From positions 1 to 64,000 of the forward strand of contig JAURPH010000008.1 in assembly GCA_030835345.1 (NCBI GenBank): a stretch of DNA of 64,000 nucleotides. The letters are read 5' to 3'. The position numbers were made by a program, and so were the translations under genes. The DNA comes from Thermodesulfobacteriota bacterium. Lineage in GTDB: Bacteria > Desulfobacterota_D > UBA1144. Every line of letters begins with the position of its first letter. Positions within the stretch are counted from its first letter, which is position 1. The notes beneath the pieces were generated by a model. It saw only the letters and a list, made by a program, of their open reading frames with translations. It searched no databases and had not been told where the DNA came from. Of this stretch, positions 28,410-40,363 are shown piece after piece.

Positions 28410-28642
28410 AAAAGTTTTTTGAACTACTTTTGATAATACCTATAAAAATATATCAAAGGACATTGAGTAAAGTTTTACCTTCTACTTGTAGATTCACTCC
28501 GAGTTGTTCAAGTTATGCAATTGAGGCAATAAAAACTCATGGCCCTATTAAGGGTTTGTGGCTAGGTATTTTAAGAATTTTAAGATGCAATCCTTTCTTT
28601 GAATCAAAAGTTGATAAAGTGCCTAAAGGAGAGAAAATTTGA
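28406..28642 (+). CDS. yidD: Membrane protein insertion efficiency factor YidD
   Basis: IKIYQRTLSKVLPSTCRFTPSCSSYAIEAIKTHG. Confidence 0.95.
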   Translation: MKKFFELLLIIPIKIYQRTLSKVLPSTCRFTPSCSSYAIEAIKTHGPIKGLWLGILRILRCNPFFESKVDKVPKGEKI

Positions 28643-30234
28643 AATTAAATTATGTAATTTTTTTACTTGGTTCTTTTTTAATAATTTTTGCAAGTAATTT
28701 CTTCATAACTTCAGATGATAAAGAAGTATCAAAAAATATAGATTCCAAAACTATTTCCTCGCAATTTTCCGAGACTGAGGAGTACACAATATCAGATGAA
28801 ACAATTTTTTCTGAACCAGCTATGGATAAAAGTAAGATTATCAAATTTGCTAATAATAATTTTAATGGTGAGATTTCTTTGTTAGGTGGAAAGCTTGTAA
28901 ATGTTCAATTAAAGAAATACTTTAAGAACCCTGAATCCGATGAGAAAGTTCAACTTTTAGATAGGTCAGAATATTTAAGCAAGCTGATTTTAAAAGCGAA
29001 AAATGTTGAACTTCCGAATGATTTGTTGTTTGACAATATTTTAATTAACAATGATAAGGAAGTTTTACTATCTGCTAAGTTTGGAAATTTTGAAATCAGG
29101 AGAAGATACTTATTTGATTCTGATAGTTTTTCTATAAATCATCAAGTTATAGTTATTAACAAGTCAGGTCAAAATTTTATTTTTAGACTTTTTGAGGAAT
29201 CAAATGGTGAGATTAATGCCGAATCGTATCATAATTTTGATTATCAGTTTAATGAAGACTTAGAAAAAATAGATTATTTACCTAGTGAGAGCGAAAGAGT
29301 AATAGAAGATATTAATTGGTATGGATTTTCAAAAAAATATTTCTTAGCAGCAAATATATTAGATTATTCAGGTGAAAAAACACTAAAATATCAAAAGAAA
29401 ACTGCAGGAATTTTAAGAACTGTACTTAGTTATAAAACAATTAATTTGTTGCCAGGTAACCAATTTACGATGGATTCAAAGATATTTTTAGGTCCTAAAG
29501 ATGTTAAAATTTTATCCCTATATGGTCCGAATCTTGAGCAAGCACATGATTTAGGATGGTTTAAATGGCTGGCTGCTCCTTTAGAGAAAGTTTTAAATCT
29601 TTCAAATAAATTTATTAAAAATTATGGAATAGCAATAATTATCATAACAATATTAATTAGAGTTTTGTTTTTACCCTTAACAATAAAGAGCATGATGTCC
29701 ATGAAAAAAATGCAGGCTAAAATGGCTCTAATGAAGCCAAAACTTGATGAAATTAAGGAGAAATTTAAAGACGATAAAGCTACACAAAATTCTGAAATCA
29801 TGAAGCTATACTCTAAAGAAGGCATGAACCCGCTTTCAAGCTTAAGCGGTTGTCTTCCAATGTTGATTCAGCTTCCGGTTTTTGTGGCACTGTACAATGT
29901 ACTGCTTTATTCATTAGATTTAAGACACACTAGTTTTTTATGGATTAATGATTTATCTGCACCTGAGAACTTATTTGATATTGTAGGCATTCCTTTCAGG
30001 ATATTGCCATTAGTTATGGGGATATCTTGGTTTTTGACGCAGAAAATGACTCCTCCTAATCCCGGTCAAGATGAATTTCAGACCAAAATATTTCAGTATA
30101 TGCCAATTCTGTTTACAGTAATGTTTTGGGGGTTACCTTCAGGGTTAATCTTATATTGGACAGTTAGTAATATTATTTCAATATTCCAACAATTATATAT
30201 AAATAATAAATTTAAGAAGATGCAAGGAGCATAA
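28639..30234 (+). CDS. yidC: Membrane protein insertase YidC
   Basis: Periplasmic domain plus C-terminal Oxa1 domain (YGIAIIIITILIRVLFLPLTIKSMMSMKKMQ, GCLPMLIQLPVFVALYNVL). Confidence 0.95.
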   Translation: MKLNYVIFLLGSFLIIFASNFFITSDDKEVSKNIDSKTISSQFSETEEYTISDETIFSEPAMDKSKIIKFANNNFNGEISLLGGKLVNVQLKKYFKNPESDEKVQLLDRSEYLSKLILKAKNVELPNDLLFDNILINNDKEVLLSAKFGNFEIRRRYLFDSDSFSINHQVIVINKSGQNFIFRLFEESNGEINAESYHNFDYQFNEDLEKIDYLPSESERVIEDINWYGFSKKYFLAANILDYSGEKTLKYQKKTAGILRTVLSYKTINLLPGNQFTMDSKIFLGPKDVKILSLYGPNLEQAHDLGWFKWLAAPLEKVLNLSNKFIKNYGIAIIIITILIRVLFLPLTIKSMMSMKKMQAKMALMKPKLDEIKEKFKDDKATQNSEIMKLYSKEGMNPLSSLSGCLPMLIQLPVFVALYNVLLYSLDLRHTSFLWINDLSAPENLFDIVGIPFRILPLVMGISWFLTQKMTPPNPGQDEFQTKIFQYMPILFTVMFWGLPSGLILYWTVSNIISIFQQLYINNKFKKMQGA

Positions 30235-30236
30235 TT

Positions 30237-30944
30237 ATGTCAATTGGTAAAGAATTTGAAGGAAAAACAGTTACAGACGCAACAATAGAAGCATGTAAAG
30301 AATTAGGTGTAGCAAGAGATGATTTGGAGTTCGAAGTTATCCAGGAAGAAAAATCTGGAGTGCTTGGGATTGGATCAAGAAATGCCATTATTAAAATTAT
30401 TAACATTCAAGTAGGTAGCCCTAACCAGGTTAGAACTGATAACCCATCTGATTTACAAAAAATTGAAAAAGTAGAATTAGTTGATACTGATGGAAAACAA
30501 ATTCTAAGTATTTTTGAAAAACTAGTTGATCATTTTGTAGGAGAGGCTGAAACAAGTGTTGAAATCAACGATAGAAATATTCTCTTAAAGTTGAACAGTG
30601 AAGCAGATCTAGGTTTTATGATTGGGAAAAAAGGAGAAATGATTAAAAATTTGGAATTCCTATTGTCCAGAATATCAAGTAAGCAGAATGGACAAAGTAT
30701 TTATGTTTCCATAGATATTAATTCGTATAGAGAAAAAAGAATGGAAAAGCTCCAGGAAAGAGTGAGAACCCTAGTGGAAAAAGTCATCTCAATAAATAGA
30801 CCTTTAAGTTTAAATCCGATGAATTCCTATGAAAGGCGTATTTGTTATTTGATTATAGAAGAAAATGATCAAGTTACTTATAAAACTAAAGAATATGGTA
30901 ATTTGAAAAAAATAACTATTTTTCCAAAAAAAATTGAAATGTAG
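30237..30944 (+). CDS. jag: Jag/KhpB-like RNA-binding protein (Jag_N, KH, R3H)
   Basis: FEGKTVTDATIEACKELGV; FMIGKKGEMIKNLEFLLSRI; R3H-like ISINRPLSLNPMNSYERRICYLII. Confidence 0.85.
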   Translation: MSIGKEFEGKTVTDATIEACKELGVARDDLEFEVIQEEKSGVLGIGSRNAIIKIINIQVGSPNQVRTDNPSDLQKIEKVELVDTDGKQILSIFEKLVDHFVGEAETSVEINDRNILLKLNSEADLGFMIGKKGEMIKNLEFLLSRISSKQNGQSIYVSIDINSYREKRMEKLQERVRTLVEKVISINRPLSLNPMNSYERRICYLIIEENDQVTYKTKEYGNLKKITIFPKKIEM

Positions 30945-30945
30945 T

Positions 30946-31368
30946 TTATCTTTTTTTTCTAAAAAAATCCTTTAATATTTTCTTGCAAAAATCTGACTTG
31001 AGAGAAATTTGCTCTGGTTTTTTTTTCAGTTTTATTTTTGATGTATTTTTAGATCCATAATAAATTTTTTTTATTCTTGCGGCTTTTATTACCTCCATAC
31101 ACATATTGCATGGTTCTATAGTCGTAAATAAAGAGTAATTATCAAGCCTCCAATCTCCAATTTTTTTTACTGCTTTTTGTATTGCAATAATTTCAGCATG
31201 AGCAGTCGGATCCCCAAGCTTTTCAGTCATGTTAAAGGCTTTTGAGATTACTTTTTTTGATTTATTACAAACTACAATTGAACCAATAGGAACTTCATTT
31301 GCATTTAATGCTTTAATCGACTCTTTAATTGCAATATCAAGAAAATTTAATAAATCTTTATCTTTCAA
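30946..31368 (-). CDS. tadA: tRNA-specific adenosine deaminase
   Basis: HAEIIAIQKA and EPCNMCMEVI zinc deaminase motifs. Confidence 0.88.
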   Translation of the reverse strand: MKDKDLLNFLDIAIKESIKALNANEVPIGSIVVCNKSKKVISKAFNMTEKLGDPTAHAEIIAIQKAVKKIGDWRLDNYSLFTTIEPCNMCMEVIKAARIKKIYYGSKNTSKIKLKKKPEQISLKSDFCKKILKDFFRKKR

Positions 31369-31949
31369 TATTTAGTTTCCAAGATATTTTTAATAAGCTT
31401 TTTGCCTTGTTTCGTGAGAATGGATTCAGGATGAAATTGTACTCCTTCAATGTTTAGTTTTTTATTTAAAATTCCCATGACAATTCCATCTTTAGTTTGT
31501 GATGTTATTTCAAAATCTTTTGGTAAAGTTTTTTTGTTAATTATGAGTGAATGATATCTGGTAGCATCAAAAGGATTAGGTAGACTTTTATATATACCTT
31601 TTCCATTATGATAAATTTTTGATGTTTTACCATGCAGTAATTTTTTTGCTTTTATAATTTCTGAACCAAAAGCATATCCTATTGATTGATGGCCAAGACA
31701 GACTCCAAATATTGGAATTTTCCCAGCTAACTTTTTTACTAGATTTACTGAAATCCCAGCTTCTTTTGGGGAACAGGGTCCAGGGGATATAAATATGATG
31801 TCAGGTTTATATTTCTTTACTTCATTTATGGATATTTCATCATTTCTAACTACACTTACTTTTGCTCCAAACTCTTCTATATAATGGACCAAGTTATAGG
31901 TAAACGAATCATAATTATCAATCATTAATATTTTTTTATTTTTTACCAT
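31365..31949 (-). CDS. trpG: Anthranilate/aminodeoxychorismate synthase, glutamine amidotransferase component
   Basis: IDNYDSFTYNLVHY, SPGPCSPKEAG, FGVCLGHQSIGYAFG, VQFHPESI. Confidence 0.92.
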   Translation of the reverse strand: MVKNKKILMIDNYDSFTYNLVHYIEEFGAKVSVVRNDEISINEVKKYKPDIIFISPGPCSPKEAGISVNLVKKLAGKIPIFGVCLGHQSIGYAFGSEIIKAKKLLHGKTSKIYHNGKGIYKSLPNPFDATRYHSLIINKKTLPKDFEITSQTKDGIVMGILNKKLNIEGVQFHPESILTKQGKKLIKNILETKY

Positions 31950-33432
31950 ATGTATCCTTTATAGCCTTGAGCATTGCTCCCGATTTATTTATTGTTTCTT
32001 TTAATTCCATTTTGGGCTTGGAATCAGCTACAATTCCTGCACCAGCCTGAAAGTATAAATCATCCTTATTCATATAGAATGATCTTATTGTTATACTCAT
32101 ATCCATATTTCCTGAAAAGCCTATATAGCCAACGGATCCGCCATAAGGTCCTCTTCTATTAGGCTCAAGTTCATTTATTATTTGCATTGCTCTTATTTTT
32201 GGTGCACCAGATAGTGTTCCGGCTGGAAAACATGCTTTAAACACATCAATTGAATTAAACTTGTTATTTAATTTCCCTTTCACATTAGAGACTATATGCA
32301 TAACATGTGAATATTTTTCAATAGTCATAAAGTCAGTAACTTTTACTGTCCCAGTATTACAAACTTTACTAATGTCGTTTCTTGAAAGATCCACGAGCAT
32401 AATATGTTCAGCTTTTTCCTTAGGGTCAGATAGCAGCTCCAATTCTAATTTCTTGTCTTCTTTTATATTTTTACCCCTAGGCCTAGTTCCAGCTATTGGC
32501 CTGGTTTCTACAATATTATTTTCAACTCTAACTAAAACCTCAGGTGAAGCACCTATTATATAAGTATCTTTATTTTTAATGAAAAACATGTAGGGTGATG
32601 GGTTAAGTTTTCTCAAAGAAAAATACAAATCAATAGGGTTATGTTTATATTTTGTTTTCCATCTTTGTGATATTACAGCTTGAATCACATCTCCTTTGAG
32701 CACATAATCTTTAATTTTTTTAACATTTTTTTCAAAATCTATAGGTTTAAAATTCGATTTTATTTTATTCTTATTATTACTAAACTTAGTTAATGTATTG
32801 GTATCTGATTCTATATTGAGTTTCTTTTCAATAAGCTCAATCTTTTTTATTGCTTTTAAATAAAGGTTAGTCAAATCATTTTTTTTGTTTACTTCAACAT
32901 TTACAACGACCTTTGCACTCTTTTTTAAGTTGTCAAAAATAACTAAAGAATCAGAAAACATAAAATTACAATCTGGGAAATTGGTGTCATCTTTTGTAAA
33001 TCTAGGAATTCTTTCTATTTGTGAAATTATTTCATAAGAAAAAAAACCAACAAATCCACCATAAAATCTAGGTAATGTTTTTAATTTTACAGGTTTATAT
33101 TTTTTTATTATTTTCTTTAATTCATCAAATGGACAACCAGTAATTTGTTTTGATTTATTTGTTCCCGATATTTTAATTTTATTTTTAAATGATGAAAATA
33201 TATATTTTGGATTAAATCCCATGAAACTATAGCGAGACCATTTTTTTGGACCTTCATAGCTTTCTAAAAGGTAAATATTTTCTTCGTTCTGTATTTTTTT
33301 AAGAAACATAGAGGGATTTTCTACATCAATTTTGATTTTTTTGTATACAGGAATTAAATTTCCTTTGCTTGATAGCCTTTTAAAGTTTTCTAAAGAAGGT
33401 AAAATCATGTAAGTTGAATATATTATTTGCAT
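31936..33432 (-). CDS. trpE: Anthranilate synthase component I
   Basis: chorismate-binding motifs VIQAVISQRW, TRPIAGTRPRGK, AGTLSGAPKIRAMQII, GAGIVADS. Confidence 0.92.
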   Translation of the reverse strand: MQIIYSTYMILPSLENFKRLSSKGNLIPVYKKIKIDVENPSMFLKKIQNEENIYLLESYEGPKKWSRYSFMGFNPKYIFSSFKNKIKISGTNKSKQITGCPFDELKKIIKKYKPVKLKTLPRFYGGFVGFFSYEIISQIERIPRFTKDDTNFPDCNFMFSDSLVIFDNLKKSAKVVVNVEVNKKNDLTNLYLKAIKKIELIEKKLNIESDTNTLTKFSNNKNKIKSNFKPIDFEKNVKKIKDYVLKGDVIQAVISQRWKTKYKHNPIDLYFSLRKLNPSPYMFFIKNKDTYIIGASPEVLVRVENNIVETRPIAGTRPRGKNIKEDKKLELELLSDPKEKAEHIMLVDLSRNDISKVCNTGTVKVTDFMTIEKYSHVMHIVSNVKGKLNNKFNSIDVFKACFPAGTLSGAPKIRAMQIINELEPNRRGPYGGSVGYIGFSGNMDMSITIRSFYMNKDDLYFQAGAGIVADSKPKMELKETINKSGAMLKAIKDTYGKK

Positions 33433-33467
33433 AAACTTTTGTCAAAATTTATTTAATCTTTTCAATT

Positions 33468-34844
33468 ATGAATGAGAAAATTTTTAGAGAATATGATATA
33501 AGAGGCATTGCTGAAAATGATTTAAACGACCATTCAGTTATGCAAATTTCTTTAGCTTTTGGAACCTTGGCTTTAAGGAAAGATGTAAAAAAAATAGCGA
33601 TTGGAAGAGATTGTAGGCCTTCATCAACACGCATTTTCGATATATTTAAAAATGGAATTATATCTTTAGGAATTGATGTTATAGATTTGGGAATTATAAC
33701 AACACCAATTCTATATTATTCACTATTTAATTTAGATATTGATGGAGGTGTTATGATAACCGCCAGTCATAACCCCACGGAATATAATGGCTTCAAAGCA
33801 GCTATCGGTACTGAGGTTTTATCATCCAGCCAAATCCAAGCATTAAAAAATATCATATTAGCAAATGATTTTCATCCTAAAGACAAGGATGGCAAATTAA
33901 CTAAAAATAATATAATTGATAGATACACTGAAGATTTAATAAAGAATATTAATATAAGAAAAAACATTAAAGTAGGTGTGGATTGTGCAAATACACCCGT
34001 TGGATTGTTTGCAAGAAAAGTTTTTGAATCTGCTGGTTGTGAAACCTTTCCGCTCTTTGAAAACCCCGATGGTACTTTTCCTAATCATCACCCAGATCCA
34101 TCAGTAGAAGAGAATTTATCTTCTTTAAAGAATTTAGTTATATCTAAAAAATTGGATTTAGGAGTTTCTTTTGATGGGGATGCAGACAGAATCGGTATTA
34201 TTGATGACAAAGGGAATTTGGTTTACTCAGACATTGTTTTAGCAATACTTGCAAAGTCTATTTTACTAGATTTACCTAACTCAAAAATAATTGGAGAAGT
34301 TAAATGTTCAAAAGTTTTATTTGATGAAATTAGAAAAAATGGTGGGATACCTTTAATGTGGAAGACAGGCCATTCAAACATTAAAAGAAAAATAAAAGAA
34401 GAAAAAGCTCCTTTGGCCGGAGAGCTGAGCGGACATATCTTTTTTTCCGATAAACATTATGGTTATGATGATGCAATTTATGCTGCATTAAGATTTGTAG
34501 AAATTTTATCTAATTATGATAATAAATTATCTATTATTTTGCATGATATCCCTAAAATGTTCTCAACACCTGAAATTAGGTTGGATTTCCCAGAAGATAG
34601 AAAGTTTCAGATTGTTGATGATTTGGCAGATGAACTTAAAAAATTAAAATCTGAGTACTCTTTAATAAATATTGATGGAATTAGGATTGAAAATTTAAAT
34701 AGTTGGGGGTTAGTTAGAGCTTCAAATACACAGCCAGCTCTTAGCATAAGATTTGAGAGTAATTCAGAAGAATCTTTAGAAAAAATTAAAAATGAAGTTT
34801 TAAATTTATTGGAAAAGGTATCAGGTATAAAATGCAAATTTTAG
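33468..34844 (+). CDS. Phosphomannomutase/phosphoglucomutase
   Basis: TASHNPTEYNGFK phosphoserine motif, SFDGDADRIGIID, GELSGHIFF. Confidence 0.93.
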   Translation: MNEKIFREYDIRGIAENDLNDHSVMQISLAFGTLALRKDVKKIAIGRDCRPSSTRIFDIFKNGIISLGIDVIDLGIITTPILYYSLFNLDIDGGVMITASHNPTEYNGFKAAIGTEVLSSSQIQALKNIILANDFHPKDKDGKLTKNNIIDRYTEDLIKNINIRKNIKVGVDCANTPVGLFARKVFESAGCETFPLFENPDGTFPNHHPDPSVEENLSSLKNLVISKKLDLGVSFDGDADRIGIIDDKGNLVYSDIVLAILAKSILLDLPNSKIIGEVKCSKVLFDEIRKNGGIPLMWKTGHSNIKRKIKEEKAPLAGELSGHIFFSDKHYGYDDAIYAALRFVEILSNYDNKLSIILHDIPKMFSTPEIRLDFPEDRKFQIVDDLADELKKLKSEYSLINIDGIRIENLNSWGLVRASNTQPALSIRFESNSEESLEKIKNEVLNLLEKVSGIKCKF

Positions 34845-35824
34845 ATTGGGAAAACAAAACAGGTGTTCATTGTGGTTCTGTAGCCATACAAAATGTTATA
34901 AATTATTATGGTGTTGATTATCCTGAAGAGATGTGTTTTGGCTTAGGAGCAGGGTTAGGTTTTTTTTATAATAAATTATCTAAATCTTTCCCTTCAGAGG
35001 TCATTCATCTTCGTGCTCCAGATATGGAGCCTAATTTTTTCTCCAAAAATAATAAATATTATAAATGGCTAAACGAGTCATCAGCTAAAGAAGCAGAGAG
35101 AAAACTCATACAATGTTTGGATAATTTGCAACCAGTATTTCTCCAAACAGATTTGTTTTATTTAAAATATTATAATTCTAAAATACATTTTCCTGGACAT
35201 GTTGTAGTGTGTGTGGGATACGATGATGTTAAGAAAAATTTTATTTTATCTGATACTAATTTTAAGGATTTAAAAGAAGTTTCATACAAAGACTTGGATT
35301 TATCAAGATCTTCTCAGGCTGAGCCTTATCCTCTGAAATATAATTGGTTCACTATTGATTCATTTGTTCCTTTTAAAAATATTAATCATTTAATTCAGGA
35401 AGCAATAAAATTGAATTCTAAGAATTTCTTAAATGGCCAGAACAGTTTAAGAGGGACTAGTTCAGTATTTTCAATTTTAGATTGGGTTAAAAATTTAGAA
35501 AATTGGAATAGTTTAAAAGATGCATCTAACGCTTATAGATTTGCTTACCAAATAATAGCTAGACGAGGATCTAAGGGTGGTGGCTTTAGGTGTATATATT
35601 CTGATTTTTTAAAGATTGCAGAGAAGAAGTCTTTTAAAATTAAAAATTTGGGCTTGTATAATCTAATGCTTTCTTTAGCGACCGAGTGGGAAATACTAGC
35701 TTATCTTTTAAAAGAACTATCTGTGAAGCACGAGTATAAAATTGGGAAAAAAGTTATTGATTTAGTGCATGATTTATACTCTGAAGAACTTAAATATCAC
35801 CTTTTGGTTAATGATCAATTGTAA
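34832..35824 (+). CDS. BtrH-N / DUF4872-like protein
   Basis: HCGSVAIQNVINYYGVDYPEEMCFGLGAGLGFFY N-terminus and HVVVCVGYDD core resemble butirosin BtrH-family proteins. Confidence 0.65.
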   Translation: MQILDWENKTGVHCGSVAIQNVINYYGVDYPEEMCFGLGAGLGFFYNKLSKSFPSEVIHLRAPDMEPNFFSKNNKYYKWLNESSAKEAERKLIQCLDNLQPVFLQTDLFYLKYYNSKIHFPGHVVVCVGYDDVKKNFILSDTNFKDLKEVSYKDLDLSRSSQAEPYPLKYNWFTIDSFVPFKNINHLIQEAIKLNSKNFLNGQNSLRGTSSVFSILDWVKNLENWNSLKDASNAYRFAYQIIARRGSKGGGFRCIYSDFLKIAEKKSFKIKNLGLYNLMLSLATEWEILAYLLKELSVKHEYKIGKKVIDLVHDLYSEELKYHLLVNDQL

Positions 35825-35831
35825 ATAGGAT

Positions 35832-35862
35832 AAAAAAAAAGGGGCTATATGCCCCTTTTTTA
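35832..35862. terminator. Bidirectional terminator between BtrH-like gene and groEL
   Basis: A9-GGGGC-tatat-GCCCC-T6. Confidence 0.85.
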
Positions 35863-35880
35863 ATAAAGATTTTTATGATT

Positions 35881-37849
<1,969 letters not shown>

Positions 37850-37895
37850 AAAAACCCTCCAATAATTCCATTTTTATTAAAATTTTAATATTTAG

Positions 37896-37923
37896 AAGAT
37901 AAACACGATACCTACTTTGTCAA
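37896..37923 (-). promoter_or_regulatory. Promoter of groESL
   Basis: Minus strand TTGACA, 16 nt, TATCTT. Confidence 0.5.
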
Positions 37924-37949
37924 GAAAATAGTATAAACTAAAGGTTTAG

Positions 37950-40031
37950 ATGGATAATTCAAACATTTTTACATTAATTTCGAAAGATAAATTGAATAAA
38001 AATCAAATAGATGCTATTTCTCATAGTTCTGGGCCAGCATTAGTTTTAGCAGGAGCAGGATCTGGTAAGACAAGAGTCTTAACTCTAAAGATTACTTCAT
38101 TAATTAAAGATAAGCTTTGTGGGTCAAATCAAATCCTAGGTCTTACATTTACAAATAAAGCAGCTAACGAAATGAAGGCTAGGATAGAAAGAATTCTAGG
38201 TTCAAAATTAGATTTTCCATGGGTTGGAACTTTTCACTCTATTTCATATAAAATTCTGCGAATCAACAGTGTGATGTTGGGAAGTACATTTAATAGTAGT
38301 TTCTCTATATATGATCCATCAGATCAATTAAAATTATTAAAAAAAATTATCAAAGATTTAGGTCTTGATAATAATAAATATGATCCATCAAGAATGAGAG
38401 GAAAGATTGACTCCTTAAAAAACACTTATTTGTACGACGAATGGGAGTTTGAAGATGAAAAAGAACTAGAAATTGCTAAAAAATATCAATCAACCCTTGA
38501 ACAATCAAATTCGATGGACTTTGGGGATCTTATTTTAAAGTTTTATGAATTGATGACAAAAAATGAATCTTTTAAAATAAAAATGCAAAATTTATTTAAA
38601 TATGTATTTGTTGATGAATATCAAGATACTAATGTAATCCAATTTAAACTTATCAATCTTTTAGCTAGCCCAGAAAAGAATTTATTTGCTGTTGGTGATG
38701 AAGATCAATCCATATATGGATGGCGAGGTGCAAATATAGATAATATCTTGAATTTTAAAAAATACTTTCCAGAAACTAAAATATACAAATTAGAGCAAAA
38801 TTATAGATCTACACCGCAAATTTTAAATGTTTCAAACTCATTGATTATGAACAATTCTGAACGATTAGAAAAAAAAATGTGGACAAACAATTTAGCTGGA
38901 TCAATGGTTGACCTTCAAGAATATCCAGACGATCGTGAAGAGGCTAGATCGATTGCTCATAAAATTTATATTAATAAAAAAAAATATAAATACAAAGATG
39001 TAGCAGTTTTTTATCGAACCAATGCTCAAAGTCGTGTTCTTGAAGAAGAATTTAGAAAGTTGGGGGTTCAATATAGGATTTTTGGAAGTATAAGTTTTTA
39101 TGAGAGATCTGAAGTTAAGGATTGCCTTTCTTATTTAAAGTTTATTTCAAATCCTAATGATGAGATAGCTTTTGATCGAATAATAAATATTCCCTCTAGG
39201 GGCATAGGGAAAAAGACATTGGAAAAAATTAAAGCTATTTTCCAAAATTCTGAAGAAAATTTTTTACAGACACTGGAGACATGTTTAAATTCTAATTTTT
39301 TTACAAAGAAAACATTTGTAAGTATTAGCAAATTAGTTGAAGAGATTCGCTCTTTTAAACTAAATCTGGTGACTAATAATTCTATTTCTGAAAGTTTTGA
39401 ATTGTTTTTGAAAAATATCAGTTACTTCGATTTTTTAAATGATGAAGATCGTCTTGGTAATGTCTCTGAGCTATTAAATTTTATATCCGAGTATGAACAA
39501 GGTATAGATAAACCAGATATAAATGAATTTTTAAATTCAATTATGCTTTCTTCCTCGATTGATCAAATGAATTCAGATTCATCATATGTAACATTAATGA
39601 CAGTGCACTTAGCAAAGGGTTTAGAGTTTCCATCAGTCTATGTTGTAGGTCTGGAGGAAGGACTTTTCCCTCATTCAAGGGCTATGTATTCAGTTGGGGA
39701 GCTAGAAGAAGAAAGGAGGCTATGTTATGTTGCAATGACAAGAGCTATTGATTATCTCCATTTGTCTTATTGTAGACTAAGAAGACAATTCGGTTCAATA
39801 ATCTACTCTAATTCCTCGCAATTTTTAGATGAAATTTCTTCATGTGAGGAAGTTAATATTCTAAAAGATGATCAAAAAGATTTGGATGAATCTAATAGAG
39901 TGTTCCATTATAAGTTTGGGCAAGGTTATTTAGTAGATTCTAATGTTGACGAGTATGATGAAGTTGTCATGGTGGAATTTGATAGTGGATACAGAAAGAA
40001 AGTTTTTATTGCCGATCTAGAGGAAGTTTAA
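37950..40031 (+). CDS. UvrD/PcrA-family DNA helicase
   Basis: LAGAGSGKTRVL, VDEYQDTN, VGDEDQSIYGWRGA, RLCYVAMTRA; C-terminal PcrA-like Tudor segment (KFGQGYLV...VEFDSGYRKKV). Confidence 0.95.
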   Translation: MDNSNIFTLISKDKLNKNQIDAISHSSGPALVLAGAGSGKTRVLTLKITSLIKDKLCGSNQILGLTFTNKAANEMKARIERILGSKLDFPWVGTFHSISYKILRINSVMLGSTFNSSFSIYDPSDQLKLLKKIIKDLGLDNNKYDPSRMRGKIDSLKNTYLYDEWEFEDEKELEIAKKYQSTLEQSNSMDFGDLILKFYELMTKNESFKIKMQNLFKYVFVDEYQDTNVIQFKLINLLASPEKNLFAVGDEDQSIYGWRGANIDNILNFKKYFPETKIYKLEQNYRSTPQILNVSNSLIMNNSERLEKKMWTNNLAGSMVDLQEYPDDREEARSIAHKIYINKKKYKYKDVAVFYRTNAQSRVLEEEFRKLGVQYRIFGSISFYERSEVKDCLSYLKFISNPNDEIAFDRIINIPSRGIGKKTLEKIKAIFQNSEENFLQTLETCLNSNFFTKKTFVSISKLVEEIRSFKLNLVTNNSISESFELFLKNISYFDFLNDEDRLGNVSELLNFISEYEQGIDKPDINEFLNSIMLSSSIDQMNSDSSYVTLMTVHLAKGLEFPSVYVVGLEEGLFPHSRAMYSVGELEEERRLCYVAMTRAIDYLHLSYCRLRRQFGSIIYSNSSQFLDEISSCEEVNILKDDQKDLDESNRVFHYKFGQGYLVDSNVDEYDEVVMVEFDSGYRKKVFIADLEEV

Positions 40032-40033
40032 TT

Positions 40034-40363
40034 ATGGCCCAAAAGAAAAATAGAGATGGGAAAATAATGAGAAAGCATTCTAGGATAAAGCATTTAGATA
40101 ATTTTTTGAAAAGATATATTGAGCCCTTGGATGATGTTACTTTAATCACTCCTGGTGTAATTAAAGTTGGTAAAGGTACTGGAGAGAACTTAAAAATAAG
40201 TTGGGGGCGAGAGCTGATTCAAGGTTCCGGGAAGATTGTGGTTGGATGTAAGCTTAATGCAACATCTGGAAATTCGAACCAAGAAGTATTTGTCTCAACA
40301 AGTAAACCACAAAAAGTAAAGGAACTTCTAATTAGCATTGATCATCTTAAGAAAAACAATTAA
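40034..40363 (+). CDS. DUF2103-like small protein
   Basis: HSRIKHLDNFL...LITPGVIKVGKG...NQEVFVST resembles the DUF2103 pattern; tentative. Confidence 0.45.
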   Translation: MAQKKNRDGKIMRKHSRIKHLDNFLKRYIEPLDDVTLITPGVIKVGKGTGENLKISWGRELIQGSGKIVVGCKLNATSGNSNQEVFVSTSKPQKVKELLISIDHLKKNN

